Shown: positions 44,301-55,339, counted from the first letter of the stretch. The stretch is 64,000 nucleotides of DNA from Agapanthus africanus (GCA_030015575.1 CM057346.1:563772315-563836314), one strand, 5' to 3'. The notes: generated by a model not told the origin, from the sequence alone. Numbers and translations: made by a program.

Positions 44301-46458
44301 GGCGGGTGTTTGAGAGAATCAGGTCCCTGAAGGACTTCGGTCCCCGTGTGTATGAAATTGGCGGTCGCAGCTTGATTGTTTGTTAACACGCCAGGGGACA
44401 ATGATATTTCTCCCGCCTTGTATTGTTTCTCGACCCAATCCTTGAAGATGCAACAGTCTTCAATAGTGTGTCCCAGCACTCGGTGGTATGGGCAAAAGTT
44501 GGGATGATCAGTCTTGTTCGCTTCACTTAGCATTTTTGGTTCTGGTAGCCGTAGGCCATTCTTCAGAGCATCTTTAAAAATTTTGTGGACCTTGTCCCTT
44601 CGGAATGAGTAGATCTTATTTCTTCTCTCCTCCAAAGTTGGCTCTCGAGACTGGTCAGTTTTTGCTCCGCCCGTTCTCTGCTTATTTAGAGAATCGGTGC
44701 TGTTAGAACTTCCGCCTTTTCGGTTGTCGTACCTCCAAGGTTTCGGTCTGTTTGTGAACTGAAGGTCCTGAGCAGACTCGGGCTTTGAGCGTTCCAACGT
44801 TTGGACCTTTTTGGTCAGCTCTTGGAATGTTTTAAGGCCCGCGGTGCACAGAAATAGGGCCATCCAATTATTGAGATTTCCGACAAGGAGACTGACAGAT
44901 TGGTCATGCTCTATCGGCGGTTCACATTTGACGGAGAGATTGCGCCATCGGGTTATAAAATCCGTGATGCTTTCGTTGTTCTTGGGTTTGGTCCTTACGA
45001 GCTCAGCAATGGTGATCTTATCGCTGACGCTCATGAATCTTTGTCGAAACAAAGATTCCATTTGGACGAAAGTAGCAACGGAGCCATCCGGTATGCTCGC
45101 GTACCAGTCGAAAGCAACATCGGTCAAGCTATTAACGAACTGGCGAAGGAGAAGCGCATCATTGCCCCCAGTATTCCCATATGAGGCTTTGAAGTGGGCG
45201 ATTTGCTGATTCGCATTTCTCGTCCCATCAAATCTTCCGAATTTAGGGATGACATAGCCGCTAGGAAATTCTACCAGATCATACTGAGCAGGATATGGTC
45301 TCCCAGTACTGCTGAAATCTTTTTGCGCTTCGGCTTCGCCACCATTATTTTGACTTTGCTGGCAACCAAATCCATGATTTGATCTTGAGTTAGCGGGCTA
45401 CTGTCATCGGTAGTCAAGACATTTCCGGAGATAGGATGCGACTGATTTTCATGCGGTTCGCCCACTTTTGGATTTGAGGGAATAGGCGTCGGCTGCATTG
45501 GGACACCATTTCCCGGTTCATGAAAGCCCTGCGCCTGATTGGGCGGCTGAGAGGCAAGTTGGGCCGTAAGCCGTAAGACGACATTTGTCAAGTCGTCGAT
45601 TTTTGAGTAGAGCTTGGCCATCTCCTTGTCTTTGCTTCTGAGCTGCTTTAGGAGCTCTTGGAGAAGTTGCTGCTCTGCGGTCTTAGGACGGAAAGTTGGC
45701 TCATCTTCGCTTTCCGAGCCTGACTCCTCATGAATTGAGGGCTCTCTCTGCCTATCAGCCTCATCGAGAGGGTTTTCATCATCCAGCGGAGGCGGCTGTT
45801 CTTGGGAAGTAGCAACCACATTCAAGCCAGATTGAATTTGAGATGTGGTGGCCCCGTCCTTACTCTTGCTGCGCGTGCCCACCATGTAGACAGTGTGGAT
45901 AACACATTCAGCCATCCCCTCATCTTTGGCGGAGTAACCATATTCCTCGAACCTCATAAGGTTCAGCCTAGCATGAGCCCTAGCCCTTTTGTTGGCTCTA
46001 TATCTGAGCCTTTTCTGCCTTAGCTTCTCAATTTTAAGGGCTTGGCGGGCATTCATTCCCTGGGAAGCCACCGTGAGTCGGTCGACAGGGAGCTTAGAGA
46101 TGACACCCGATCGAGCAGTTGTCAGGGGCACCGCCAGAGCTTGCTCGAGACGCCTTGTTGCTTTGTTGGTGTCGATGGCCTTGCCCCCAGCTAGGGCCAA
46201 GGAAAGTCGTTCAGACACCGACTTGCGTTTGGGTTGGGGCGCTCTTGAGATCACCACATTTGGTCTCCTGCCTTTCGAGACCGGTTTGTCTGCCACCGGG
46301 GCTTGAGGAGCTGGGATGGCGCCAACTGGCATGAACATAATAGAGCCGAATGGTAGCAGCGGCTCCTCCCATTGTCGCCCGAGACTGGCCGGAAGGACCG
46401 TCATAGAGTCTATCCTCATTGTGTAGGAGACGGGAGCTGAGTTCATCATCGAAGACAT
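44267..46458 (-). pseudogene. Ty3/gypsy-type gag of R3, one frameshift
   Basis: The N-terminal frame (46458-45271) has a basic, low-complexity extension, then VIHTVYMVGTRSKSKDG, acidic and coiled-coil stretches. At about 45308 the frame shifts by one base. The core then continues (GRPYPAQYDLVEFPSGYVIP; LLLRQFVNSLTDVAFDWY; FRQRFMSVSDKITIAEL) to a zinc-knuckle-like CPYHRVLGHTIEDC and a stop at 44267. Homology to R1 gag spans both halves. Because GTRSKSK is where many plant gags begin, the N-terminal extension of about 190 residues is unusual. The single lesion suggests recent loss of function or a programmed shift; I favour a mutation. Confidence 0.8.
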
Positions 46459-46577
46459 CGTCGGAAGGTGATTGCTTGAAAATCTGCATGAAAAAGCATT
46501 ATTTTTAGTATAAATACAGGTATGTATATTGATTGAGTTCGCATGAACGCTTAACCCGAAATATGGGAGGAGAGATT

Positions 46578-46596
46578 GGTCCCACCGGGCGTGCCA
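46578..46596 (-). other. Primer-binding site of R3
   Basis: It is the third copy of the PBS TGGCACGCCCGGTGGGACC, five bases from the LTR end at 46602. Confidence 0.75.
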
Positions 46597-46601
46597 GAAT
46601 C

Positions 46602-48226
46602 TGTAGGGTGTTTTTCGTCACCCTATTGAGATGGGAATACGCGCGCGCTTGTCAGGCGTACTACAGATTCCCCCTGCCCGGGGTAGGCCGGGGTTTAATG
46701 ATTGTGGGGATCCGAATCTCCGGCAGCCGCGAACTAAACTGCCGTTAATTACCCCTCGCCTTTGGAGCGAGGGAACCTCCGATTGACGGGTTAAACTGGT
46801 CATGAAACTCAATGTGCAGTGTACGTGTGTTGTGTTTTGAAAGGGGGGTTTAGGAAATATCGGAAGCCACGCGGAGTTTTTACGGGGGTCCTGCTACCCG
46901 GATAGCGGGCTGAGGGTCAAGGGGGCTAGCAGCCCCCTTGCGGGACAGCGCCCCGTTAGAAATTTTTTTCTAACAGGGACAGTGTTGTGGAGCACGTGTG
47001 TGAATATGTATACATATGTATATGTATATGTATGTACATAAAAAGAGGGGGAAAAGGCATCCAAAGGATGCGTGGGGGCAGCACTTTGGGCGCTGTGCGC
47101 CTGGGTGCTGTGCGCTCAGGCGCTAGAGTGCCACGTGTCGGCACGTGGGCGCTCTGCGCTTCAGCGTTGGGCGCTTGAGCGCAAGCGCGCCACGTGTCGA
47201 TACGTGGGCGCTTTGCGCTTCAGCGCCTGACGCTCAAGCGCAAGTGCGCCACGTGTCGGCACGGGGGCGACTTGCGCCTGAGCGCAAGGGCGCCACGTGT
47301 CGGCACCGGGGCGACTTGCGCTCGAGCGCAAGCGCGCCACGTGTCGGCACCGGGGCGCTTTGCGCTCGAGCGCAGGGCGCTGTTGTACAAGCGCGCCACG
47401 TGTCGGCACGTGGGCGCTTTGCGCTCGAGCGCCGAGCGCTGGAGCGCAAGCGCGCCACGTGTCGGCACGCGGGCGCTCTGCGCTTGAGCGCCAGCGAGAA
47501 AAGGAGGCTTTTAGCCTAAGAAACAGAAGCTATACTTCAGAAAGGAAATATTTGTTGTTATATATATATATAGAGAGAGAGAGAGAGTTAAAACTCCTAG
47601 GATGTTTTGAAGCTGATGAAGGGGGTTCTTCTTCTTCCTCCTGTTGCTTGGCCGGATCTTGAAGATCAAGAAGTAGGAGATTTTAAAAATCACTCCTTTT
47701 TGAGATCTGATGGGAGATCTGAGTTCACCTTTGTGGGTTTTGTGGTGGAAAACTACTTAGTTTTGGAAAAGAAAGAGTAAACCTTTTGATTTAATTCAAA
47801 AGAAATGAGAAGGTTTAGAAGCTTGGAGAAGTAGCAGGAGGCACAAAAAACCCTAATTTTTAGGGGAATGAAATGTGTATCCTTTATTCATCATCATGTT
47901 GCCTTATATAGGCTTACATATTTACATATAGCCCCCTGGGCTTTACAAAAATGATATTTTAGCCATCTCATGACTCGTGTGCCACTTCATTTTTGCACAT
48001 AAGCCATGGGCTTACAAAATATTGGCTTTATGCCCATTTTGTTTACATTCATGCATAAACAATTGCATAAAAAATATTTATTACATGATTTTGTTGTTGG
48101 CATGGGGAGGCTGGCTGCGGGCTCGACCTGGGCATGGGCCCGCTTGACCTGGGCTTGGGCCCACCTGGCTTGGGGTTGACTTTGATTTTGACTTGGTCAA
48201 CCGGGATGTAAATTTTTACCCCAACA
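46602..48226 (-). repeat. R3 5' LTR, 1625 bp
   Basis: TG..CA ends are present on the minus strand (TGTTGGGGT..CACCCTACA). It matches the split 3' LTR but is about 180 bp shorter because its GCGC/CACGTG minisatellite (47090-47490) has fewer units. The ORFs read through the minisatellite are not genes. Confidence 0.9.
47090..47490. repeat. GCGC/CACGTG minisatellite of R3 LTR
   Basis: Units of gcgccacgtgtcggcacgtg plus ggcgctttgcgctcgagcgc repeat about eight times. Arms such as GCCACGTG/CACGTGGGC and GCGCtttGCGC make each unit foldable. The homologous array in the other LTR is at 37290-37595 and 40434-40690. Confidence 0.85.
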
Positions 48227-48231
48227 GTACA

Positions 48232-48855
48232 TACCCACCTCAACTTGTTGTGTTGATCCTCCTTAAGATGTGATTGAAAGTGGAAGTAAATGAAATAAAA
48301 GCAGGTAAAATAGAAAGCAGAAAGAAAGCATGAAACTAGCACAAGTTTTGTAATTTTCTTTTCGTTTGGATATAAAATAAAGCGGTGGTGACATGTCATC
48401 CCTTTTCCCTTTTCACTTTCAAGCTAAATGGACGGGAAGTGGAGGGAAGTAAAGTCCCCTCCTCGCGCGCGCGTGATTAAGGATTAATCTTTAAACGCAT
48501 GGACATCGAGACTTTAAGGCCGGTTGGCGCGTGCCCAGAGTTTACTTGTGAGTTCAAGACTGACCCACAGAGAGAACTGAATTCACAGCTAAAAGACAAG
48601 GAGAAAGTCCCGGTGTAACTAAACCGGCTCGGTTCTGAGAGTACTATGACCCCGACGAATCCCTATCTTGGAAGGAAATAGATTCTCTCCTTTCGAAATA
48701 AGATTTGTTAACTATTTTTCAATTGCAATTTCTCTGTACTCATTACATGATCATCAACTATAAACATCACTTAATTATTTTTAATACTATTTTCGATTTC
48801 TTTCAATTGTCACTTAAGTTCCAACAAATCAACTTTCACACAAGCTTGCTGTTCT
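48232..48855. repeat. Tandem segment B, right part
   Basis: It resumes segment B after R3 with acctcaacttgttgtgttga, matching 34050 and 52226. The part 48470-48700 is GC-richer and has no counterpart noticed in the other segments. Confidence 0.65.
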
Positions 48856-49400
48856 CTTTTTGACTTTCATACATGCCAAATGAAAACAAGACTGTGCTAA
48901 AAAGAAATAAAAATTACTAAAAGATTGTGTTATTTTTCCCTTATATATCCCTTAACTTTGTTGATGATCTAAATGTTGTGTGATCAAGGAAATCATTATA
49001 TAAAATGGCAAATTGGATAAGATAAAATGGAGCAGTCTAGTCAATTTTTAGTGGCATAAGAAGCCAAATTCTTCCACTCTTCATTAATTAATTATTTACT
49101 GAGTGTGTTTTATCAACAACAATAACCCTTGAGAAATTCTATTTTGGATGGAAATAATTGGAAAAATTAATATAAACAAAAAAAAAAATCACTTTTCAAT
49201 AACCTTTCTAATATGAAGTTTACATAGTTTGAGTGGCATAAGAGATATATTCTTGTTAAAACAAACTTGCAATTGGACTAGGCTTAATCATTTGGTTGAT
49301 AACAACACAAGCAATAAGCACGTGCAATGCACGTGAACATTGGCCTAAGCTCCCTAAAAGGTTTAAAGGAGAGTTAGAAAAAGATACGGAGTAGTTTTAG

Positions 49401-50302
49401 GGAAAATCGTTTCTATACCCTGTTTGGAAAGATGGCTTATTTTTATAAACCCATGTATTTTCAAAATTGTGGAAAAACCTTATACTTATAAAAATATAAA
49501 TGTTTCATGCCCAAAATAGATAGTATGTATTATACTTAGGATATTTCTAAAAAAAAATCCAGGTTTACGCTCATCTTTTTAATCAAATATACATATAATT
49601 ATTCTTTCAATAAAAACTTATATGTATGAATTTTTCTCACGACTACTATTGTTCATCCCTACTTTTTTGGTGCTTCTCTCACAATTCACATCCCCAATCT
49701 TTTCTCCCAAAATCCGCATTACCGTTTTCAAATCCTTCATCTCCAGTCCAATTCCTCCGATTCTCCCATCTTCGGTTTCAATTTTCATATCTCCGCTTTC
49801 AAATCCTTTATCTTCAATCCAATTCCTCTGATTTCCCTATCTTCACTCTTAATCCCCACATTTTCTCTTTTCATTTATCTATCCCTGCTCCAATGACAGC
49901 TGAGACTAGGACGGTCAATAATAAAGAAGCCGGACGTAAGGGCAAGCAATAATAAAGCATGACGTGTTTTAAAAAAAGATTGGTATAGGAAAATAAGTTT
50001 AGGATAGTCAATGATAAAAAGAAAATAATAAAAAAAACGTGGAAAACTAAACTATAGGAATGTAATTTAAACACCTCATGTTTTAATATTTTGGGAAATC
50101 TTAAAAACCCTTAAAAACCCCTATGCTTTAATATCTTTTGAAAAATCTTAAACGGATACTATAGGCAATGCATACATACATATACAAATTAGAGTTTGGG
50201 TTTAAAATATCGTCAAAATATGTTTTCAGGGTTTTTCACAATTTTGGAACAGCATGGGTTTAAAAATAAGCTTATCTCTTCAAACTGGATCCGGAAACAA
50301 TT
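49401..50302. mobile_element. Fold-back element with long terminal inverted repeats
   Basis: The left arm (ggaaaatcgtttctatac.., 49401-49480) and right arm (50220-50302) are complementary over roughly 70-80 bp with mismatches, including cttatttttataaacccatg on the left against its inverse on the right. Segments A and B lack this stretch. Long arms and no coding frame suggest a non-autonomous MULE-type or similar element. A degenerate flanking repeat (agtagttttag/agaatatttag) may be the target duplication. Confidence 0.55.
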
Positions 50303-50587
50303 TAGAATATTTAGAATAGAAGGAATGCTCAAAATTAAAAGAAAAGCCATATAAGCAATCAATTGAAAATTGCAAACTCATGCTAGAGTTAAAAAATGGC
50401 ATGCACATATCAATTCATATTTTACGTCTAAGACAAGAACAAAAGCAAAACCAATGTAAAGTTATTCTGGGCTTAGAACACATCTCTGCTCTTATAGCAA
50501 ACTTTTTGTGGTCTAATTAACAGATAAAAAACAAAGCCTGCTTGTGCAAATTTGTTCCAGAAGTTATATTTAGAAAGAGGTATGCAC

Positions 50588-50692
50588 GTTCTTATTTTCC
50601 AAAAGATGTCAGCCTCCTAAGAGCCTTGGACTCGAACGGATGACCTCTCACTTTGCAGAGGAAAAGTATTGCCAATGGCCTATTACCTTTGG
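50588..50692 (-). mobile_element. tRNA-like sequence, probable SINE head
   Basis: The minus strand shows an A-box-like AGGCCATTGG and, about 35 bases on, a B-box-like CGTTCGAGTCC, the internal RNA polymerase III promoter layout. It does not fold into a convincing full tRNA, so a tRNA-derived SINE remnant is more likely than a gene. Confidence 0.4.
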
Positions 50693-51316
50693 TTGTTAAG
50701 CAGGTTATTGATTCACTAGGTTTAAGATGCTTTAATATTTTTGCAAACCATAATAATCTAAGGTTCTTAATAGATAGAAAACAAATTAAGCCTGATTGTG
50801 CAAAATGTTTGAGAGGTTATAATAATAAAAAAAAAGGGTTATGTCACACCAAGCTTATGTTTAGTTATTGTAACAGGGGGAAATCATGGAATATTTGCAA
50901 AAATATAATTCACATGCTATTTATATATCTGAGCATATATATGTTTGTGCCAAAAAACAATAATGGCTAGCTATAATAAGACTGAATATACTTATAAGGA
51001 TATTCATGCACATTATCCAGGAAAATAAAAAGGTATGCATTACGGATCAAAAGATATTGATTCATTCTATATTGAATATCATAACAATTTTCATGACAAG
51101 GCAAATAAATAGATTCATGAATACAGGCCTAAAATGCATGCATTCTAGTTATACTTGAATATGAATAACATGCATGCCATATATTTTTCATTTATTGACC
51201 AAATACAGACAGAATTAACCCACGAATGGAATGCATGTAACAAGAATGTTCAATGTCACCCTGCTGGATTCGGCTGTACCAAGATGGCGACACTTCCCGA
51301 TTTTGCACTCGCTGTT

Positions 51317-51463
51317 GCTAACAATTTTATATAGCCGCTAATTACTACAAATACAATGATCGATCGATCTTATTGATTCCTTCATGAATCATGCAGGAAT
51401 CAACAAGATCGATCGATCGATCATTGTATTTGAAGTAATTAACGGCTATATAAAATTGTTAGC
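51317..51463. repeat. 147-bp near-perfect inverted repeat
   Basis: Arms of about 70 bp (from gctaacaattttatatagcc) pair with few mismatches around a small loop near 51388. The stem includes a gatcgatcgatc tract. The right arm is homologous to segment A sequence at about 33410-33430, so the left arm is an inverted copy of resident sequence. Confidence 0.85.
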
Positions 51464-51887
51464 TATGCCGAATCTAGCACACAATAGTTACAAAACTGGG
51501 GTTTAGTTGGGTGGTTAATTTAACCACCTTTTCCTCAAAAAAACAAAAAAAAAATTGGGGCTTAGAGTTCAATTCTGGGATATTCCGATTTCCTCTAGGT
51601 AAATGCTTAATATTGAATTTCCATCCTCGATAAATATTTATTTTTACCTTTTTCATGATAAATTAACTGTGTAGATGATTTAGTCATAAGATTGTTATTT
51701 ATTTATTAGTTTGTCCCTGGTGCATGATGAACATGTTTAATGGTTATTTTACTAGTTTTTACCTGTTATCGTAGATAAGGAAAATCTTGATCCCAATGTT
51801 GGATCCGTAAAAATTAGGGTTAAGGGTTTGTGACTCTTAATTATATTTTGGTTAGGTTTAAGTTTTGGTTATACTCCCACTCAATTT

Positions 51888-52316
51888 GTGCATGGGGTGC
51901 TCCAAGAAGCTTCTAACCCTTTGTTTTTGATAGACGCGGTTACGTTATTTTTTGCATATGGACGACGGCCTTCCACATGCATGTCTCGTGGTCATGGGCC
52001 CGTCCCCATCCGGCGCGTCTCTTTCGCCTTAGAAGCACAAAAACGTTGCCCTCAAGCTAGCCATAGGTTTATTGGACGCTATATCTCGAACCACTTCATA
52101 GTCAAATCACATCGAACAAATCAGAATGACAAGCGTTCAACGTTCAGAAAGCAAACAAGTCTTGAGGGTGAGGAAGCGCGGACGATAGACTTATTATATT
52201 TTGAATGCATGGAAATTGTTGTAGTACCAACCTCAACTTTTCGTGTCGATGTTTCTCCCTATCTGATTGAAGGTGGAAGTAAAGGAAATGAAAACAGGTT
52301 AATGATTGTATCATAA
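51888..52316 (+). other. Open frame in segment C related to 33737 and 36440
   Basis: The frame of 142 residues contains VTLFFAYGRRPSTCMSRGHG and LEAQKRCPQAS, matching the second frame of segments A and B. It then continues far past the point where A ends. No domain was recognised, and it may be a pseudogene or non-coding transcript region. Confidence 0.25.
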
Positions 52317-52914
52317 CTCTATGAACGTTGGCTACTTATCTGATGGCAATGATGAATAAGATTGTGTTTCGTTGCATTAAATTACATGTTCTGCTGTGGT
52401 TATATACATTTGCTTGATATTCGTCTTTATAGACATTCCTTTTTTCCCCCCAATGATTTCAATGCTTGTATTACTAGATCCGAGATTATTTTTTCTTTGA
52501 AGCATGCTTCGAATTCCTAAACTATATGACTAGCAACAAATTTAGGTGGGAAAAACTCATTCTACAATGTTATCAATGACTTCGATAAAACCATAGTTTA
52601 TCTTTTGTTTTCGCTTAAATGTGAAAGAACTCAAAATCATCTCACATGAAAACAGTTATGAAGCAAGATTATATTAAAAAACATTACAAATTTTACAACC
52701 CTAGGCATGTTTGGAAAATAGAGAGGGGAAAGGAATTGGGAAACTGGCACCAATTCTGTAAATTTCTTTGTTCGATCCATAATAAAGTGTGGTAAGTGGT
52801 TGTGCCAGCGTCATACTCTTTCCATTTTCACTTAATTTCACGTTAAATTGGCGGAAAGTGAGAAAGAAGAAATTATTAAAACATAGCATTCTCTTTGATG
52901 ATGAAGGTGAGAAA

Positions 52915-53345
52915 GAAGAACATTTCCTGAAAGATCGTAATATTTTTTTTTAGAAAAGCATGGGGGCTCCCTTATCCTTTAACTTGTTGATGAAGCTAAT
53001 CATGATAATAAAAAAAAGCCAAATTGGAATAAGATAAAATGGAGCAGTCTAGTCAATTTTTTTGGTGGCACAAGCCAAAATATTCTTCAACTCTCTATTA
53101 ATTATTTACTGAGTGTGACATATTTGTTTGAATCTCTTACTATATTATTGCACCAAAACTTATTAAAACAACAAGTTTTTGTTGGGCCCTTGCAAAAAGC
53201 AATATAAGCATTCATTTCAAAATTGAATCTTGAAAACTTAATTTTGTTATTAAAACTGGCTTAGATGCTCTAATTGGGCTATAAGACGAGAACAAAAATA
53301 AAACCCATGTGAAGTTATTCTAAACTTAGAAGATATGTTGATATA
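52915..53345. repeat. Tandem segment D (partial)
   Basis: The start matches segment B from 34690 to 35140 (aaaagcatgggggctccctt; cttagatgctctaattgggc; aagttattctaaacttagaa). It stops near 53345, and unique sequence with the host gene follows. Confidence 0.7.
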
Positions 53346-53504
53346 TTCTATGATTCATGGACCTAAAAATAAAAAGATGTGAAGTGATAATAGATCTATG
53401 AGGGGTGACCATCTGTTTCGATGAATCTTAGGGAAACAAAATCCCTTGACTATTGGCTTGGCAAGCTCGATAATAAATTATATACTACAAAACTAGTTGA
53501 GAGA

Positions 53505-53507
<3 letters not shown>

Positions 53508-53545
<38 letters not shown>
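53508..53545. repeat. (AT)n microsatellite
   Basis: About 19 AT units lie roughly 70 bp upstream of the TATA box of the gene at 53659. Confidence 0.95.
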
Positions 53546-53548
<3 letters not shown>

Positions 53549-53612
53549 GTAACATATGCAAACTATAGTTCCCACCAAAAATAAACGTTTACCAACCCCC
53601 ACATATCAAGCC

Positions 53613-53620
53613 TATAAATA
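53613..53620 (+). promoter_or_regulatory. TATA box of the gene at 53659
   Basis: TATAAATA in the context cctataaatagag is a strong plant TATA box. Transcription is expected about 30 bp downstream, near 53645, which rules out the upstream ATG at 53626 and supports ATG 53659. Confidence 0.7.
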
Positions 53621-53658
53621 GAGACATGAGACCCCCCCAGGTCTCATATGAAACCAAA

Positions 53659-54129
53659 ATGAAAATGCACTCCACTTCATATTCTTCCTCATCTTCCATT
53701 CTCTCCCCTAAACTCCTCACAAACCCAACCAGTTTCCCGATTGGACCCAATAAGCTCCGCCACCCCAAAAACCCGATAACAGCCCGATCCGTCTCGAAGA
53801 GAGACGGATACGGGTACGGGTGGGATTACGGAGGCGGGTTGGTCGATGAGAACATGATTGTTCTCCGAAAGCGGATCGAGGAGATGCGGATGGTCGAAAG
53901 AACCAACCCAGATCCATCAAACGATTGGATGGAGTGGGAGAAGAATTACTACGAGAGCTGTTACGGGTCGGATGTTTGCCAAGCGGTCGGGTTGATCCAG
54001 ATGTTTGCAATGAGCTTGAGGCCTAGTGTGGCATTTGGGTTATTGGGTCTTACTATTTTGAGCGTACCCGTTTCTGTGATTTTATTTGGGTTTCATTTGG
54101 GGATGGCTTTGAGGTTCCTACCCAACTGA
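53659..54129 (+). CDS. Uncharacterised plant protein, probable plastid-targeted with C-terminal membrane segment
   Basis: This is the one intact, non-repetitive gene, with a single exon of 156 residues from ATG 53659. An in-frame ATG at 53626 lies too close to the TATA box to be transcribed. The first 45 residues are rich in Ser, Thr, Pro and Asn with few acids, as in a chloroplast transit peptide. A Gly/Tyr-rich stretch (GYGYGWDYGGG) follows, then a conserved-looking DENMIVLRKRIEEMRMVE and WMEWEKNYYE. The C-terminus holds a hydrophobic span (about residues 115-150: SVAFGLLGLTILSVPVSVI) that probably crosses a membrane once or twice. I recall similar small plant-specific proteins of unknown function but cannot give a symbol. 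No function is assigned. Confidence 0.75.
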   Translation: MKMHSTSYSSSSSILSPKLLTNPTSFPIGPNKLRHPKNPITARSVSKRDGYGYGWDYGGGLVDENMIVLRKRIEEMRMVERTNPDPSNDWMEWEKNYYESCYGSDVCQAVGLIQMFAMSLRPSVAFGLLGLTILSVPVSVILFGFHLGMALRFLPN

Positions 54130-55250
54130 ATTGTGTTTAAAAGAGAAGAAGAAAATTTTTGTTGAGTTGAATTTAGTGTTTCTTTGATGTAATTTTTTCT
54201 GATAATTTTCGCTATTTTCTATCTTGACAACAAGCCTTTAATCTCAAATTATCGGATCGACTGTATGAATATGTTTCTTACATTCTGCTGCGGGACCGTC
54301 ACTTCAATTAAACTAGATTTTGGTTAATTTCTGCCTTAGCAAAGTTTAGATAATACAATGTAATTTGGTTTGTTTTTGCTATTAATATTTGTAAAATTAA
54401 GTTGAACATTTTTTTTGTGAGATGCAATGTAAGCATGCATTCCATGTTTTAAACTATCACTCCATTTTGAATCCATTTTGAATGGATTTTGGTCTTTAAA
54501 CCCAACATATATCCTTTTTAATTCCTGACAAATTCTCATGGCGGCAAACATGAATGCTGAGCTTCTCACCAAAAATGGTTCAAAAGCTAATCAAGAAATT
54601 TTTAAATGAAAAAATTATTAAATATAAAAAATGTTTTTCATATGTACCCAATTGAGATTTTTTAAATTGTTTCTAAATAAACAATTTCTTTTATGTCGAA
54701 TTGAGACAGATCCATTGTAGATATTCAGTCAAATGATGTTATGGTAGAATATCTAAGAATTTTGCTAATTAATAACTTAAAATTAGACTCGAAAAGATTC
54801 TAAACAAGTTTTGAGTTTGTTAATCTAGTTGGAACAACTATATTTCTCACTTCTTAATTTGTCAGTCAAAAGATAAGATTAAACATCTAGATTTTGTCAT
54901 TGACTCTAGCAATTTTTTGGTGTTAGTTGTCTAGATTTCGAACATGCTCATAAAAGCTCAAGGCTCTGCTCGTGCTCGGTGAGAGCTCACTCAAGCTCGT
55001 TCGACAAATAAACAAACCAGGCTTGAACAAGATTTTAAGCTCGTTTAAGTAATTGAACAAACACAAACAACCTAAAGCTCTGCACATTTAACAACCCTAG
55101 CACATAGCTATACAGCTCTGTTATGTGTTAAATGATTTGAGACAAAACCGGTCGATCGTCAAGTCCGTGATTAGAAATGGAAATAAATTCTATCTGCTAC
55201 CATGTCAATAACCACATAACATTCATGGGAATATCCAAATGGCAAATTTA
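54130..55250. other. Intergenic sequence without recognised gene
   Basis: This is A/T-rich 3' flank of the gene. A stretch at 54940-55090 with repeated agctcg and gctcgttcgacaaataaac words resembles a widespread plant repeat, probably a transposon relic. Nothing else was seen. Confidence 0.5.
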
Positions 55251-55339
55251 CGGCGCAGATTTAGGTCCGACGTCATGTCGAAGGCAGCATGCTGCCACCC
55301 TTATCCTCAGACCTTTGCAATGACAAGATTTTGAAGTGG

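Larger units (their letters stand above)
36772..48226 (-). mobile_element. R3, complete gag-only LTR retrotransposon
   Basis: The structure on the minus strand is 5' LTR (48226-46602), PBS (46596-46578), gag (46458-44267), about 2.8 kb of tandem repeats and hairpins, PPT (about 41427-41416) and 3' LTR (41415-36772, split by a solo LTR). Flanks atacg (36767) and gtaca (48227) fit a 5-bp target duplication gtacg with one transition in each copy. Removing the nested solo LTR leaves about 8.6 kb. No protease, reverse transcriptase or integrase is present, so the element must be mobilised in trans. The two LTRs look only a few percent apart, so insertion was fairly recent. Confidence 0.85.
48856..52914. 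repeat. Tandem segment C (expanded, rearranged)
   Basis: It starts like A (catgccaaatgaaaacaag, 48872; ttcttgttaaaac, 49250). It is then interrupted by a fold-back insertion (49401-50302), continues with B-like sequence (50330 onward), carries an inverted repeat at 51317-51463, and ends with the cgttattttttgcat (51945) and gtagtaccaacctcaactt (52221) landmarks. Confidence 0.65.

Noticed and set aside
44900..45209. Plus-strand frames of 94 and 132 codons
   Set aside because: They are antisense to the gag core of R3, which has clear domain evidence.
45271..45310. Programmed frameshift in R3 gag
   Set aside because: No slippery heptamer followed by a structure is evident at about 45308, and the R1 gag needs no shift there. 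A simple indel is more likely.
49622..49952. Ser/Phe/Pro-rich plus-strand frames
   Set aside because: They fall inside the fold-back insertion in T/C-rich low-complexity DNA, with no domain.
50588..50692. Functional tRNA gene
   Set aside because: A-box-like and B-box-like motifs are present, but acceptor and anticodon stems do not form a proper cloverleaf. It is kept only as a possible SINE.
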